A stretch of 64,000 nucleotides of DNA from Mycolicibacterium sp. CBMA 226 (GCF_009729075.1 NZ_VTGY01000011.1:186001-250000); one strand, 5' to 3'. Shown: positions 53,325-62,338, counted from the stretch's first letter. Translations and numbers: made by a program. Notes: generated by a model not told the origin, from the letters alone.

Positions 53325-53553
53325 AGCGACCTCCGGTCAGCTTCAGTCAAAGTTTGCTACATATGTCGTCGCAAGTACGTGACGTCGCTAGATAGTTCCA
53401 TAAATCTGCAAAATATGCAGCTATTGCTTGTTGCTGGCGACTGACTACTAATTTGCCAAAATTGCACGAGCCGCAGAGTTTCGCGCACGCCCCGAGTCAT
53501 GGTGCGGCGTTGTCGTGGGTGAGCGACGCTGAGGGTCGCCGCACATCCACCTT

Positions 53554-53585
53554 CTTGACAGGTGTCAAGTCACCTGTCGTAGAGT
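53554..53585 (+). promoter_or_regulatory. Leaderless promoter with nested palindromic operators
   Basis: -35 TTGACA (53555-53560) and -10 TAGAGT (53580-53585) precede ATG 53592 by 6 bp, so the transcript is probably leaderless. Two overlapping dyads cover the -35 and spacer: CTTGACA-GG-TGTCAAG (53554-53569) and GACAGGTG-N6-CACCTGTC (53557-53578). A TetR- or GntR-like repressor is plausible. Confidence 0.6.
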
Positions 53586-53591
53586 GCCGTC

Positions 53592-55109
53592 ATGCAGATT
53601 CGCCAGCATGTGGGCAATGGAAAACCGGCCGTCATCTTGCATCCGTCGGGCACCGTGGTGACGTTCGACGAACTGGAGGCCCGGGCGAACCGGTTGGCGC
53701 ACCACTTCCGGGCCAACGGACTGGTCGAGGGCGACGTCGTTGCCATCCTGATGGAGAACAACGAGCACATGCATACCGCAATGTGGGGCGCGCGGCGCAG
53801 CGGCCTGTACTACGTGCCGATCAATATCCACCTGACACCGGCCGAAGCCGCGTACATCATCGAGAACAGCGGGGCTGCCGCAGTGATCGGCTCGGCGGCC
53901 TTGAGTGAAACGTGCGCGGGCCTGGCCGAACACCTCACCGCCGGGCTACCCAAGCTGCTCATGATCGCCGACGGCGAGCTGCCGGGCTGGGACCGCTATC
54001 CGGAATGCGTTGCGGCCCATCCCGAGACACCGATCGACGACGAGATCGAAGGTGACCTGCTGCAGTACTCGTCGGGCACCACTGGCCGGCCGAAGGGCAT
54101 CAAGCGCGAGCTGACGCACCTGCCGCCTGCCGAGGTGCCCGGGCTGATGAAGATGCTGATGAGCTTCTGGCTGCCGAAGGATGCCGTCTACCTGAGCCCG
54201 GCGCCGCTCTATCACACCGCGCCGTCGGTGTGGTCGATGCAGATTCAGGCCGAGGGCGTCACGACCGTCGTGATGGAGAAGTTCGACGCCGAGGGCTGTC
54301 TGGATGCCATCGCGCGCTACGGCATAACGCATGGGCAGTTTGTGCCCGTGATGTTCACCCGGATGCTGAAACTGCCGCAGTCCGTGCGGGACTCGTACGA
54401 TCTGTCATCGCTCAAGCGCGTCATGCACGCCGCGGCGCCGTGCCCGGTGGAGATCAAGAAACAGATGATCGACTGGTGGGGCCCGATCGTCGACGAGTAC
54501 TACGCCTCGTCCGAGGCCATCGGCTCCACGCTGATCACCGCCGAAGACTGGCTGACGCATCCCGGGTCAGTCGGCAAGCCGATGCTGGGTGTCCTGCACA
54601 TCCTCGACGAGGAGGGCAACGAGCAACCCCAAGGGGTGCCGGGCGAAATCTACTTCGAGGGCGGGAACACGTTCGAGTACCTGGACGACGCCGAAAAGAC
54701 CGCGGCATCAAGGGATAAGCACGGCTGGGCCACCGTCGGCGACATCGGCTACCTCGACGCGGACGGCTACCTCTACCTCACCGACCGCCGGCATCACATG
54801 ATCATCAGCGGCGGTGTGAACATCTACCCGCAGGAAGCGGAGAACGTCCTCGTTACACACCCCAAAGTGATGGACGCCGCGGTGTTCGGCATCCCGGATG
54901 CCGAGATGGGGCAGAGCGTGAAAGCGGTTGTGCAGACCGTGGATCCGGCCGACGGCACTGAGGAATTCGGCACCGAGCTGCTGGCCTGGCTGCGGGACCG
55001 GCTGACGCATTACAAGTGCCCGCGGTCCATCTCGTTCGAGGAGCAGTTGCCCCGGACCGACACGGGCAAGCTGTACAAGCAATCGCTGATCGACAAGTAC
55101 TCTGTGTGA
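53592..55109 (+). CDS. fadD4: Acyl-CoA synthetase, FadD4-like
   Basis: Adenylate-forming ligase of 505 aa. The P-loop YSSGTTGRPKGIKR, YYASSEAIGST, GDIGYLDADGYLYLTDR and the catalytic Lys near the end (LPRTDTGKLYKQSL) are intact. It activates a carboxylic acid, probably a fatty acid, to its CoA thioester. Close to remembered Rv0214 (FadD4). ATG 53592 gives MQIRQHVG. It is followed after 1 bp by the double-hotdog gene, forming an operon with the PucR-type regulator. Confidence 0.88.
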   Translation: MQIRQHVGNGKPAVILHPSGTVVTFDELEARANRLAHHFRANGLVEGDVVAILMENNEHMHTAMWGARRSGLYYVPINIHLTPAEAAYIIENSGAAAVIGSAALSETCAGLAEHLTAGLPKLLMIADGELPGWDRYPECVAAHPETPIDDEIEGDLLQYSSGTTGRPKGIKRELTHLPPAEVPGLMKMLMSFWLPKDAVYLSPAPLYHTAPSVWSMQIQAEGVTTVVMEKFDAEGCLDAIARYGITHGQFVPVMFTRMLKLPQSVRDSYDLSSLKRVMHAAAPCPVEIKKQMIDWWGPIVDEYYASSEAIGSTLITAEDWLTHPGSVGKPMLGVLHILDEEGNEQPQGVPGEIYFEGGNTFEYLDDAEKTAASRDKHGWATVGDIGYLDADGYLYLTDRRHHMIISGGVNIYPQEAENVLVTHPKVMDAAVFGIPDAEMGQSVKAVVQTVDPADGTEEFGTELLAWLRDRLTHYKCPRSISFEEQLPRTDTGKLYKQSLIDKYSV

Positions 55110-55110
55110 C

Positions 55111-56094
55111 GTGCCCACTGGCGGACCGTTTTTCGAGGACCTCAGGGTAGGTCAGGCGTTCGACTGGGCGCCCGGCATGACGCTCACCGACGGCGCGGCG
55201 GCAGTGCACCAGGCCATCGTCGGCGACCGTATGCGGCTGCCGCTGGATGCCGCATTGTCTGCCGCGGTCACCGGATCGCCCCGGGCGTTGGTGCATCCGG
55301 CGCTCGTGTGTGACGTTGCGATCGGTCAGTCGACCTTGGTGACCCGGCGCGTCAAGGCGAATCTGTTCTACCGGGGGCTGCGGTTCCACCGCTTCCCGCA
55401 CATCGGCGACACCATCACTACTCGCACCGAAGTCGTTGGACTCAAACAGAATTCAGCCAAGCCGGGCAGGCCGCGCACGGGTTTGGCCGCCCTGCGCATG
55501 ATCACCATCGATCAGGACGGCCGCACGGTGCTCGACTTCCACCGGTGCGCCATGCTGCCGTTGCGCGACGACGCCGACGACACCGGCCAGGCCGACGACC
55601 TCAGCACCATCGGCACTGCCGTGCCAGGCCTCCCTGACCCGGCCGCGGGATGGAGTGCCGACGCGTGGCGATCCTCGGTGCCCGGCTTGAATTTCGATCC
55701 GGACCTCGCGGGCGGGGTGTTCACCAGCACGGCCGACGTCGTCAGCGGTGCCCCGGAACTGGCCCGGCTGACACTCAACGTCGCTGCCACGCACCATGAT
55801 TCGCGGGTGGCCGGCAGCCGCCTGGTGTACGGTGGGCACACCATCGGCCTGGCATTGGCCCAGGCCACCCGGCTCCTGCCGAACATTGTCACGGTCCTGG
55901 GCTGGGAGTCCTGCGACCACACCGGCCCCGTGCACGAGGGCGACACCCTGTACAGCGAGTTGCACGTCGAGGCGGCCCACGAGACGCCGGGCCGCGGCGG
56001 CACGCTGGATCTGCGGTCCGTGGTGTTCGCGGCTGACGCCGACGGTCCCGACCGGCAGGTCCTGGACTGGCGGTTCAGCGTCCTGCAGTTCTGA
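55111..56094 (+). CDS. Double-hotdog MaoC-like protein (Rv0216-like)
   Basis: Protein of 327 aa with two tandem hotdog folds like Rv0216, whose structure showed a double hotdog resembling hydratases but with an altered active site. Two similar segments are visible (ALVCDVAIGQSTLVTRRVKANL and LVYGGHTIGLALAQATRLLP). Possible acyl-CoA hydratase or binding role with the upstream ligase. GTG 55111 follows the fadD4 stop. Confidence 0.85.
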   Translation: MPTGGPFFEDLRVGQAFDWAPGMTLTDGAAAVHQAIVGDRMRLPLDAALSAAVTGSPRALVHPALVCDVAIGQSTLVTRRVKANLFYRGLRFHRFPHIGDTITTRTEVVGLKQNSAKPGRPRTGLAALRMITIDQDGRTVLDFHRCAMLPLRDDADDTGQADDLSTIGTAVPGLPDPAAGWSADAWRSSVPGLNFDPDLAGGVFTSTADVVSGAPELARLTLNVAATHHDSRVAGSRLVYGGHTIGLALAQATRLLPNIVTVLGWESCDHTGPVHEGDTLYSELHVEAAHETPGRGGTLDLRSVVFAADADGPDRQVLDWRFSVLQF

Positions 56095-56113
56095 GCATTG
56101 CCAGAATGGCGGC

Positions 56114-57157
56114 GTGAGCACGTTGCGGTTGTCCGAGCTGGGCAGTGACCCCGAGTCGGTACTGCGGCTGGTCCGGTTCTTCGACGACCTCGACCCCACG
56201 GGCGTCGACGCGGTGCTGGAGGCGGCACAGGTGGTCGCCGGGTGTCCCGTTCATGTGCGCTGGGATGGTTCCGCGCCCGAGGTCTGGTTGGAGCGCGACG
56301 CCCCGGCTCACCCGTTGGACGGCGTCCTGCTCGACCGCGTGCGACACACGCTGGGCACCATCAGCGCCCGGGTGCCGCCCAGCTTCGGCGACCCGGCGCT
56401 GGTAGAGGTGGTGCTCTCCAGCCGCGAACGCCCGGAGGACCGGGCCCGCGCCATCCGGCTGCTGGGGCTCGACGAGTCCCGCGAGGTCCGGGTGCTGGCA
56501 GTGTCGGCGCAGTCGTCGCCGGAAGCGCTGCGGGTCATCACGTCGGCGCTTACGTCGGTATCAGCGTCGGTGTCGGTGCGGACCGCCGACCTGGGGACCG
56601 CGACGGCCGTCGTGTGCCAGGGGCGGACCAACACCCGGGCCCTGTCCGATGAACTGGACCAGGCGATCGTCACGGCGTTCCCGGCGCCGCTGCCCGAAGG
56701 CGCCGACCGCGGGCCATGGGTGGGCCTCGGCGCGGCCGGTGGGGTGTTCGCGGCGCCGACGTCATGGGGGCAGGCGCTGCGGGCGCTGCGGTTCGCGTCG
56801 TCGACCGGATTCGGCCGGCGCGCCGTGGCCTACGAGCGGTTGAGTGCCCTGGAACTGCTGGCCGAACTGCCGCCCGATGCCACGCGCCGCAGTCATGCGC
56901 TGACCCGGATCAACGAGATCGCGGCGACGCCCGCCGGGCGCGTGCAGGTCGAGACGGCGGAGGCGTTCTGCGTGTTCGGGTCGCTGCGGCGGACCGCGGA
57001 GGAACTGCACGTCCACCACAGCACCGTGGCTGCGCGGCTGGCGCACATCGAATCGCAGCTGGGCTGGGACATGGACGATCCGCTGGACCGCTTCTCGGCG
57101 ACGCTGGTCCTCATGATCCGGCGAATCACGCTGTCGTCAGCGGAGCTGACGGACTGA
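56114..57157 (+). CDS. PucR-type helix-turn-helix regulator
   Basis: Protein of 347 aa. The C-terminus carries a PucR C-terminal HTH (FCVFGSLRRTAEELHVHHSTVAARLAHIE, residues about 280-310). The middle shows a GGDEF-like degenerate fold typical of CdaR/PucR proteins, and the N-terminus is a sensory region. GTG 56114 is 19 bp after the hotdog gene. It likely regulates this operon or the one that follows, whose promoter region carries tandem dyads. Confidence 0.82.
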   Translation: MSTLRLSELGSDPESVLRLVRFFDDLDPTGVDAVLEAAQVVAGCPVHVRWDGSAPEVWLERDAPAHPLDGVLLDRVRHTLGTISARVPPSFGDPALVEVVLSSRERPEDRARAIRLLGLDESREVRVLAVSAQSSPEALRVITSALTSVSASVSVRTADLGTATAVVCQGRTNTRALSDELDQAIVTAFPAPLPEGADRGPWVGLGAAGGVFAAPTSWGQALRALRFASSTGFGRRAVAYERLSALELLAELPPDATRRSHALTRINEIAATPAGRVQVETAEAFCVFGSLRRTAEELHVHHSTVAARLAHIESQLGWDMDDPLDRFSATLVLMIRRITLSSAELTD

Positions 57158-57193
57158 ACCGTCGCGACTGCTCCTGAGGACGCGCCAATCAGA

Positions 57194-57248
57194 TCCGACG
57201 AACGTCGGATGATCTGTGTGGATAAACCGACGCATGTCGGATGACCTG
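57194..57248. promoter_or_regulatory. Tandem dyad operators upstream of the steroid-type operon
   Basis: Two copies of a dyad, TCCGACG-AA-CGTCGGA at 57194 and CCGAC-GCAT-GTCGG starting at 57227, each followed by TGATCTG or TGACCTG. Their 23-bp units differ at about five positions and start 32 bp apart, three helical turns. They lie between the PucR-type gene and the SnoaL-like gene. Confidence 0.65.
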
Positions 57249-57326
57249 GAGCCGCTGGGTTCGTGATGATTGCCACACAGGCTCGAACAGCCCACGCTCG
57301 GTCACAGACTCAAGGAGTACACCCGC

Positions 57327-57887
57327 ATGGCCATCATCGACCCCACCAAGACCTGGGCTCCCGTGGAAGAACGGCTTGCCGCCACCACCAACGAGCGCCA
57401 CCGTCAGGTGCTGAGTGTGGTGCTCGAGCACATGAAGGCCGAAGCCGAGCCTGACATGGAGCGTCTGATGGCCACGCTGGCCCCGAACCCGGATTACCAC
57501 TTCTGGTACGCCAATGCCGACATGGGCCCAAAGACCACCGAAGGCGTGCGCGCCTACTACGAGGCGTTCGTGGCCAGCGGCGCCAATCACCTCGTCTTCG
57601 AGATCGACCGCCTTGCTGTCGACGATGATCTGGTGATGACCGAAGGCTGGATGAAGATGATCTACCCGGGCGCGGTTGCGCAGGCCATCGGTGTCGAGGT
57701 CGACGATCCGGCCGGCGACTATCTGCTGCTGTTCCGTCAGCTCATCAACTGGCCCATCGACGCCGACGGCCTGATCCTCGGCGAGGACGCGTACCAGACC
57801 GGCCCGGTCAGCGTCACCAAGCTGAGTCTCGAGGACCTGCCGCAGAAATACATCGACCAGAAGGCCGCCGCACAAGCCAATGCCTGA
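57327..57887 (+). CDS. SnoaL/NTF2-like protein
   Basis: Protein of 186 aa with an NTF2-like fold (YHFWYANADMGPKTTEGVRAYYEAF, LLLFRQLINWPI). Such proteins act as isomerases or dehydratases on ring substrates, or as accessory proteins. ATG 57327 has AAGGAG upstream. The stop overlaps the next ATG by 8 bp. Context with KstD- and KshA-like enzymes suggests a steroid-ring substrate, which is inference. Confidence 0.8.
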   Translation: MAIIDPTKTWAPVEERLAATTNERHRQVLSVVLEHMKAEAEPDMERLMATLAPNPDYHFWYANADMGPKTTEGVRAYYEAFVASGANHLVFEIDRLAVDDDLVMTEGWMKMIYPGAVAQAIGVEVDDPAGDYLLLFRQLINWPIDADGLILGEDAYQTGPVSVTKLSLEDLPQKYIDQKAAAQANA

Positions 57888-59562
57888 TCACCGCGACGAC
57901 ATCGCGTCCCTGCTGCTCGACCGCGTTGGCGATGAGCGGCTGGGGCTGCGCACTCGAGACCAGGACTGGACCTGGGACGAGGTGGTCCGCGCGTCCGCCG
58001 CCCGTGGCGCGTACGCCGCCGACCTACGAACCGACGGGCCTTTCCACATCGGCGTCCTCCTGGACAACGTGCCCGACTTCCTCTTCTGGCTGGGCGGCGC
58101 CGCGCTGGCCGGGGCGACGATCGTCGGCATCAACCCGACGCGTGGCAACAACGAACTGGCCGGCGAGGTCCGGCATGCGGACTGTCAGCTGATCGTCACC
58201 GATTCGGCTGGGCGCGAACGCCTTTCGGGTCTCGACCTCGGCCTGACACCCGACCGCATCCTCGTCATCGACGATCCTGCCTACCAAGACGCGATTTGTG
58301 CACGAAAACCCGCGCCCGGCGCGGAAAATCGTGCACAAATCGCCCCTGCGAACGGCGTCGGCGCCGAATCGCTGATCCTGCTGCTGTTCACCTCCGGCAC
58401 CACCGGTGCGTCGAAGGCCGTCAAGTGCAGCCAGGGCCGACTGGCGTGGATCGCCTACTCGGCGGTCGAAAAGTTCCACCACGTCCGCGACGACGTCGAC
58501 TACTGCTGCATGCCGCTGTTCCACGGCAACGCGATCATGGCGTTGTGGGCGCCCGCACTGGCCGTCGGCGCGACGGTCTGCCTGACCCCGACCTTCTCGG
58601 CGTCCGGATTCCTGCCCGACGTGCGGTACTTCGGCGCGACGTTCTTCACCTACGTGGGCAAGGCGCTCGGCTACCTGCTGGCCACGCCGGAACAGCCCGA
58701 CGACGCGGACAACCAGCTGAACCGCGGGTTCGGTACCGAGGCGTCGCCGGAGGACCAGGCCTATTTCAAGCGCCGCTTCGGTGCAGAGCTGTTCGAGGGG
58801 TACGGCTCCAGCGAGGGCGGCGGCGCCGTCGTGCTCGATCCGGACCAGCCCGAAGGCGCGCTCGGCCGCCCGGCCCATCCCGGCGTCGCGATCGTCAACC
58901 CGGAGACCATGATCGATTGCGTCCCAGCGGTTTTGGATCGGCACGGCCGAATCCTCAACCCGGATGACGCCGTCGGCGAGATCGTCGACAAGTTGGGCAC
59001 GAAGAAGTTCGAGGGCTACTACAAGAACGATGCCGCCGACGCCGACCGCATCCGGGGCGGCTGGTACTGGACCGGCGACCTCGGTTACCTCGACGAGAAC
59101 GGATTCATCTACTTCGCCGGCCGGCGCGGCGACTGGATCCGGGTCGACGGTGAGAACACCTCGGCCCTGTCGATCGAGCGCGTGCTGCGGCGTCATCCCG
59201 ACGTGATCGCCGCGGGCGTGTACGCGGTTCCCGACCCCCGGTCAGGTGACCAGGTGATGGCGGCCATCGAGGTCGCCGACCCGATCCTGTTCGACGTCGA
59301 CAAGTTCGTGCAGTATCTGGGCGACCAGGAGGATCTCGGGAAGAAGGGCACGCCGCGGTTCCTGCGGATCTCGGGCTCGCTGCCGGTCACCGGCTCCAAC
59401 AAGGTGCTCAAGCGGGAACTACAGGCGGATAAGTGGCACACGGAGGAACTGGTGTACCGCTGGGTGGGTAGGGGCGTACCGGTGTATCGGCTCATGACTG
59501 ACGATGCCAAGCGGGCGTTGGACGATGAGTTCACGCAGTACGGACGGCAGAGATACCTGTAG
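57880..59562 (+). CDS. Acyl-CoA synthetase (FadD17-like) carrying an in-frame palindrome
   Basis: Adenylate-forming ligase of 560 aa. LLFTSGTTGASKAVK, FEGYGSSEGGGAVV, GDLGYLDENGFIYFAGR and the C-terminal Lys motif (TGSNKVLKREL) are complete. It resembles FadD17, which acts on sterol side-chain intermediates in M. tuberculosis. Residues about 138-155 (AICARKPAPGAENRAQIA) are encoded by a palindrome at 58291-58343 and look inserted before the P-loop. The reading frame is kept. It is second in an operon with SnoaL-, KstD- and KshA-like genes. Confidence 0.88.
   Translation: MPDHRDDIASLLLDRVGDERLGLRTRDQDWTWDEVVRASAARGAYAADLRTDGPFHIGVLLDNVPDFLFWLGGAALAGATIVGINPTRGNNELAGEVRHADCQLIVTDSAGRERLSGLDLGLTPDRILVIDDPAYQDAICARKPAPGAENRAQIAPANGVGAESLILLLFTSGTTGASKAVKCSQGRLAWIAYSAVEKFHHVRDDVDYCCMPLFHGNAIMALWAPALAVGATVCLTPTFSASGFLPDVRYFGATFFTYVGKALGYLLATPEQPDDADNQLNRGFGTEASPEDQAYFKRRFGAELFEGYGSSEGGGAVVLDPDQPEGALGRPAHPGVAIVNPETMIDCVPAVLDRHGRILNPDDAVGEIVDKLGTKKFEGYYKNDAADADRIRGGWYWTGDLGYLDENGFIYFAGRRGDWIRVDGENTSALSIERVLRRHPDVIAAGVYAVPDPRSGDQVMAAIEVADPILFDVDKFVQYLGDQEDLGKKGTPRFLRISGSLPVTGSNKVLKRELQADKWHTEELVYRWVGRGVPVYRLMTDDAKRALDDEFTQYGRQRYL
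58291..58343. repeat. Translated palindromic repeat inside an acyl-CoA synthetase gene
   Basis: GCGATTTGTGCACGA (58291-58305) pairs with TCGTGCACAAATCGC (58329-58343); CCGCGC/GCGCGG pairs inside, with unpaired AAAC and AAAA between. The arm GATTTGTGCACGAAAA matches the intergenic palindrome at 38322-38370 at 20 of 22 arm positions. It is kept in frame within the coding sequence. Confidence 0.85.
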
Positions 59563-59572
59563 GAGTTTGGGC

Positions 59573-61135
59573 ATGAAGGAGTGGGACACGACGGTTGACG
59601 TGCTGGTGGCGGGCTCTGGTGGCGGCGGCGTCACCGGTGCCTACACCGCCGCGCGCGAAGGACTCGAGGTGCTGCTGGTCGAGGCCACCGACAAGTTCGG
59701 TGGCACCACCGCCTACTCCGGTGGTGGCGGTGTCTGGTTTCCCTGCAACCCCGTGCTGCAGCGGGCCGGCACCGACGACACCATCGAGGACGCGCTCGAG
59801 TACTACCACGCCGTCGTCGGTGACCGGACGCCGCGCGAACTGCAGGACACCTATGTCCGCGGCGGTGCCCCGCTGATGGCGTACCTGGAAGCCGATCCCA
59901 ACATCAAGTTCGACATGCTGCCCTGGCCGGACTACTTCGGGAAGATGCCCAAGGCCCGGCTGGACGGTCAGCGGCATGTCGCGGCTCGCCCGTTGAAGAT
60001 CGAAAAGGCGCCGGAATTCAAGGAATCGGTGCGCGGTCCGCTGGACAACGACCGGCTCGGCGTCCCGCAGCCTGACGACTACTTCATCGGCGGCCGGGCG
60101 CTGATCGCCCGGTTCCTGGTGGCGCTGAAGCAATACCCTTCGGCCACAACGCAACTCAAGACCGCCCTCGTCGAGCTCGTCACCGAGGTCGGTGCCGTCG
60201 TGGGCGCCGTCGTCGAGACCGACGGCGTGCGCAAGGCCATCAGGACGCGCAAGGGTGTGCTGCTGGCGGCCGGCGGCTTCGAGGGCAACGATGAACTGCG
60301 CCAGAAGTACGGCGTGCCCGGCGATGCGCGAGACACCATGGGCCCCTGGGGAAATCTGGGTCAGGCGCATGAGGCCGGCATCGCCGTCGGCGCCGACACC
60401 GACCTCATGGAGCAGGCCTGGTGGTCGCCCGGCCTGACCCATCCGGACGGCCGCAGCGCGTTCGCGCTGTGGTTCACCGGTGGCATCTTCGTCGACCAGG
60501 ACGGCAAGCGGTTCGTCAACGAGTCCGCGGCGTACGACCGCATCGGCCGCGTCGTCGTGGACCGGCTGGCCAAGGGCGAGATGACGCTGCCGTTCTGGAT
60601 GATCTACGACGACGGCGAAGGCGGAGCCGCCGGCGTTGTTCCTCCAATAAAAGCCACCAACGTGTCGATGGTGGAGACCGAGAAGTACATCGAGGCCGGG
60701 CTGTGGCACACCGCCGACACCCTGGAAGAGCTCGCCGCCAAGATCGGCGTGCCGGCCGAGCAACTCGCCGCGACGGTCAAGCAGTTCAACGAGTACGCCG
60801 ACGCCGGTTCCGACCCCGACTTCGGCCGCGGCGACGAGGCCTACGACCGCGCGTTCTCCGGCGGCGCCTGCCCGATGGTCCGGATCGACAAGGCGCCGTT
60901 CCACGCCGCCAAGTTCGGCATTTCCGACCTGGGCACGAAGGGCGGCCTGCGCACCGACACCACCGGCCAGGTGCTCGACACCGCCGGTAACCCGATCCCC
61001 GGGCTGTACGCGGCGGGCAACACGATGGCCGCGCCGAGCGGCTACGCCTACCCGGGCGGCGGCAACCCGATCGGCACCAGCATGGTGTTCTCCCACCTGG
61101 CGGTGCTCGATATGGTCAAACGAGAGGCTTCGTAA
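59573..61135 (+). CDS. 3-Ketosteroid-delta1-dehydrogenase-like flavoprotein
   Basis: FAD-dependent oxidoreductase of 520 aa. The FAD motif VLVAGSGGGGVTGAYTAAREG and the KstD family FGGTTAYSGGGGVWFPCNP and SGYAYPGGGNPIG (catalytic Tyr and oxyanion Gly region) are present. KstD enzymes desaturate ring A of 3-ketosteroids. Paralogs differ in substrate, so exact activity is not certain. ATG 59573 has AGGAG upstream. It is 10 bp after the ligase gene and 44 bp before the KshA-like gene. Confidence 0.85.
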   Translation: MKEWDTTVDVLVAGSGGGGVTGAYTAAREGLEVLLVEATDKFGGTTAYSGGGGVWFPCNPVLQRAGTDDTIEDALEYYHAVVGDRTPRELQDTYVRGGAPLMAYLEADPNIKFDMLPWPDYFGKMPKARLDGQRHVAARPLKIEKAPEFKESVRGPLDNDRLGVPQPDDYFIGGRALIARFLVALKQYPSATTQLKTALVELVTEVGAVVGAVVETDGVRKAIRTRKGVLLAAGGFEGNDELRQKYGVPGDARDTMGPWGNLGQAHEAGIAVGADTDLMEQAWWSPGLTHPDGRSAFALWFTGGIFVDQDGKRFVNESAAYDRIGRVVVDRLAKGEMTLPFWMIYDDGEGGAAGVVPPIKATNVSMVETEKYIEAGLWHTADTLEELAAKIGVPAEQLAATVKQFNEYADAGSDPDFGRGDEAYDRAFSGGACPMVRIDKAPFHAAKFGISDLGTKGGLRTDTTGQVLDTAGNPIPGLYAAGNTMAAPSGYAYPGGGNPIGTSMVFSHLAVLDMVKREAS

Positions 61136-61179
61136 GAGTCCTGGTCCCCAGGGCTCGGCGAATTCGAAAGGGGCACAAG

Positions 61180-62325
61180 ATGACTGAGGCTGACGTCAGG
61201 CACATCGACGCGGGCGTCGAGATGACGCGGTTCGCGCGCGGCTGGCACTGCATCGGATTGGCCGAGTCGTTCCGGGACGGCAAGCCCCATGCCGTCCAGG
61301 CGTTCGGCACCAAGCTGGTGGTGTTCGCCGACTCCACCGGCGCAATCAAGGTGCTTGACGGCTACTGCCGGCACATGGGTGGTGACCTGTCGCAGGGCAC
61401 CGTCAAAGGCGACGCCATCGCGTGCCCGTTCCACGATTGGCGCTGGGGCGGCGACGGCAAGTGCCAGCTGGTGCCGTATGCCAAGCGCACGCCGCGGCTG
61501 GCCCGTACCCGCGCGTGGCAGACCACCGAGGTCAACGGGCAGCTGCTGATCTGGCACGACCCCGAGGGTTCGACGCCCGGGCCGGAGCTGACCCCGCCGA
61601 CCATCGAGGGCTACAAGGAAGGTCAGTGGTCGCCGTGGCAGTGGAACTCACTGCTGATCGAGGGGTCACACTGCCGCGAGATCGTCGACAACAACGTCGA
61701 CATGGCGCACTTCTTCTATATCCACCACGCCTACCCGACGTACTTCAAGAACGTCATCGAGGGTCATACCGCGAGCCAGTTCATGGAGTCCAAGCCGCGG
61801 CCGGACTACGCGACGCGGGAGTTGTGGGATGGCACCTACCTGCGGTCAGAAGCCACGTATTTCGGTCCGGCGTACATGATCAACTGGATCCACAACGACC
61901 TCGCCCCGAACTTCACCGTCGAGATCGCGCTCATCAACTGCCACTACCCGGTCACGCATGATTCGTTCGTGCTGCAGTGGGGCGTCGCGGTGCAGAACAA
62001 CCCGGCGCTACCACCGGAGAAGACCGCGAAGCTGGCCGCGGCGCTGAGCCGCAGCTTCGGTGACGGCTTCATGGAGGACGTCGAGATCTGGAAGAACAAG
62101 ACGCGCATCGAGAACCCGCTGCTGACCGAGGAGGACGGCCCCGTCTACCAGCATCGCCGCTGGTACGAGCAGTTTTACGTCGATGTCGCCGACGTCAAGC
62201 CGGACATGGTCGCGCGGTTCGAACAGGAAGTGGACACCACCCACGCCAATGACCTGTGGCGCGAAGAGGTGGCGCAGAACCTGGCCAACCGCACGCCGGT
62301 CGGCAAGGCGCACGTCACGCCATAG
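61180..62325 (+). CDS. 3-Ketosteroid 9-alpha-hydroxylase oxygenase-like protein (KshA family)
   Basis: Rieske non-heme iron oxygenase of 381 aa. The [2Fe-2S] ligands are C63-x-H65 and C82-x2-H85 (CRHMGG, CPFHDW). The mononuclear iron ligands H177, H182 and D300 align with those of KshA with a constant offset. KshA with a reductase hydroxylates C9 of steroids to open ring B. No reductase (KshB) gene is adjacent. ATG 61180 has GAAAGGGG upstream. It ends at a terminator hairpin. Confidence 0.9.
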   Translation: MTEADVRHIDAGVEMTRFARGWHCIGLAESFRDGKPHAVQAFGTKLVVFADSTGAIKVLDGYCRHMGGDLSQGTVKGDAIACPFHDWRWGGDGKCQLVPYAKRTPRLARTRAWQTTEVNGQLLIWHDPEGSTPGPELTPPTIEGYKEGQWSPWQWNSLLIEGSHCREIVDNNVDMAHFFYIHHAYPTYFKNVIEGHTASQFMESKPRPDYATRELWDGTYLRSEATYFGPAYMINWIHNDLAPNFTVEIALINCHYPVTHDSFVLQWGVAVQNNPALPPEKTAKLAAALSRSFGDGFMEDVEIWKNKTRIENPLLTEEDGPVYQHRRWYEQFYVDVADVKPDMVARFEQEVDTTHANDLWREEVAQNLANRTPVGKAHVTP

Positions 62326-62338
62326 TCCCCGAACAGCA

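Noticed and set aside
53340..53460. Possible sterol-regulator site between the GMC and fadD4-like genes
   Set aside because: No match to the AACNNGTT core was found; only the palindromes at 53554-53578 stand out.
58291..58343. Possible premature terminator within the acyl-CoA synthetase gene
   Set aside because: It has the shape of a hairpin but no U-tract and lies inside a complete reading frame; treated as a repeat.
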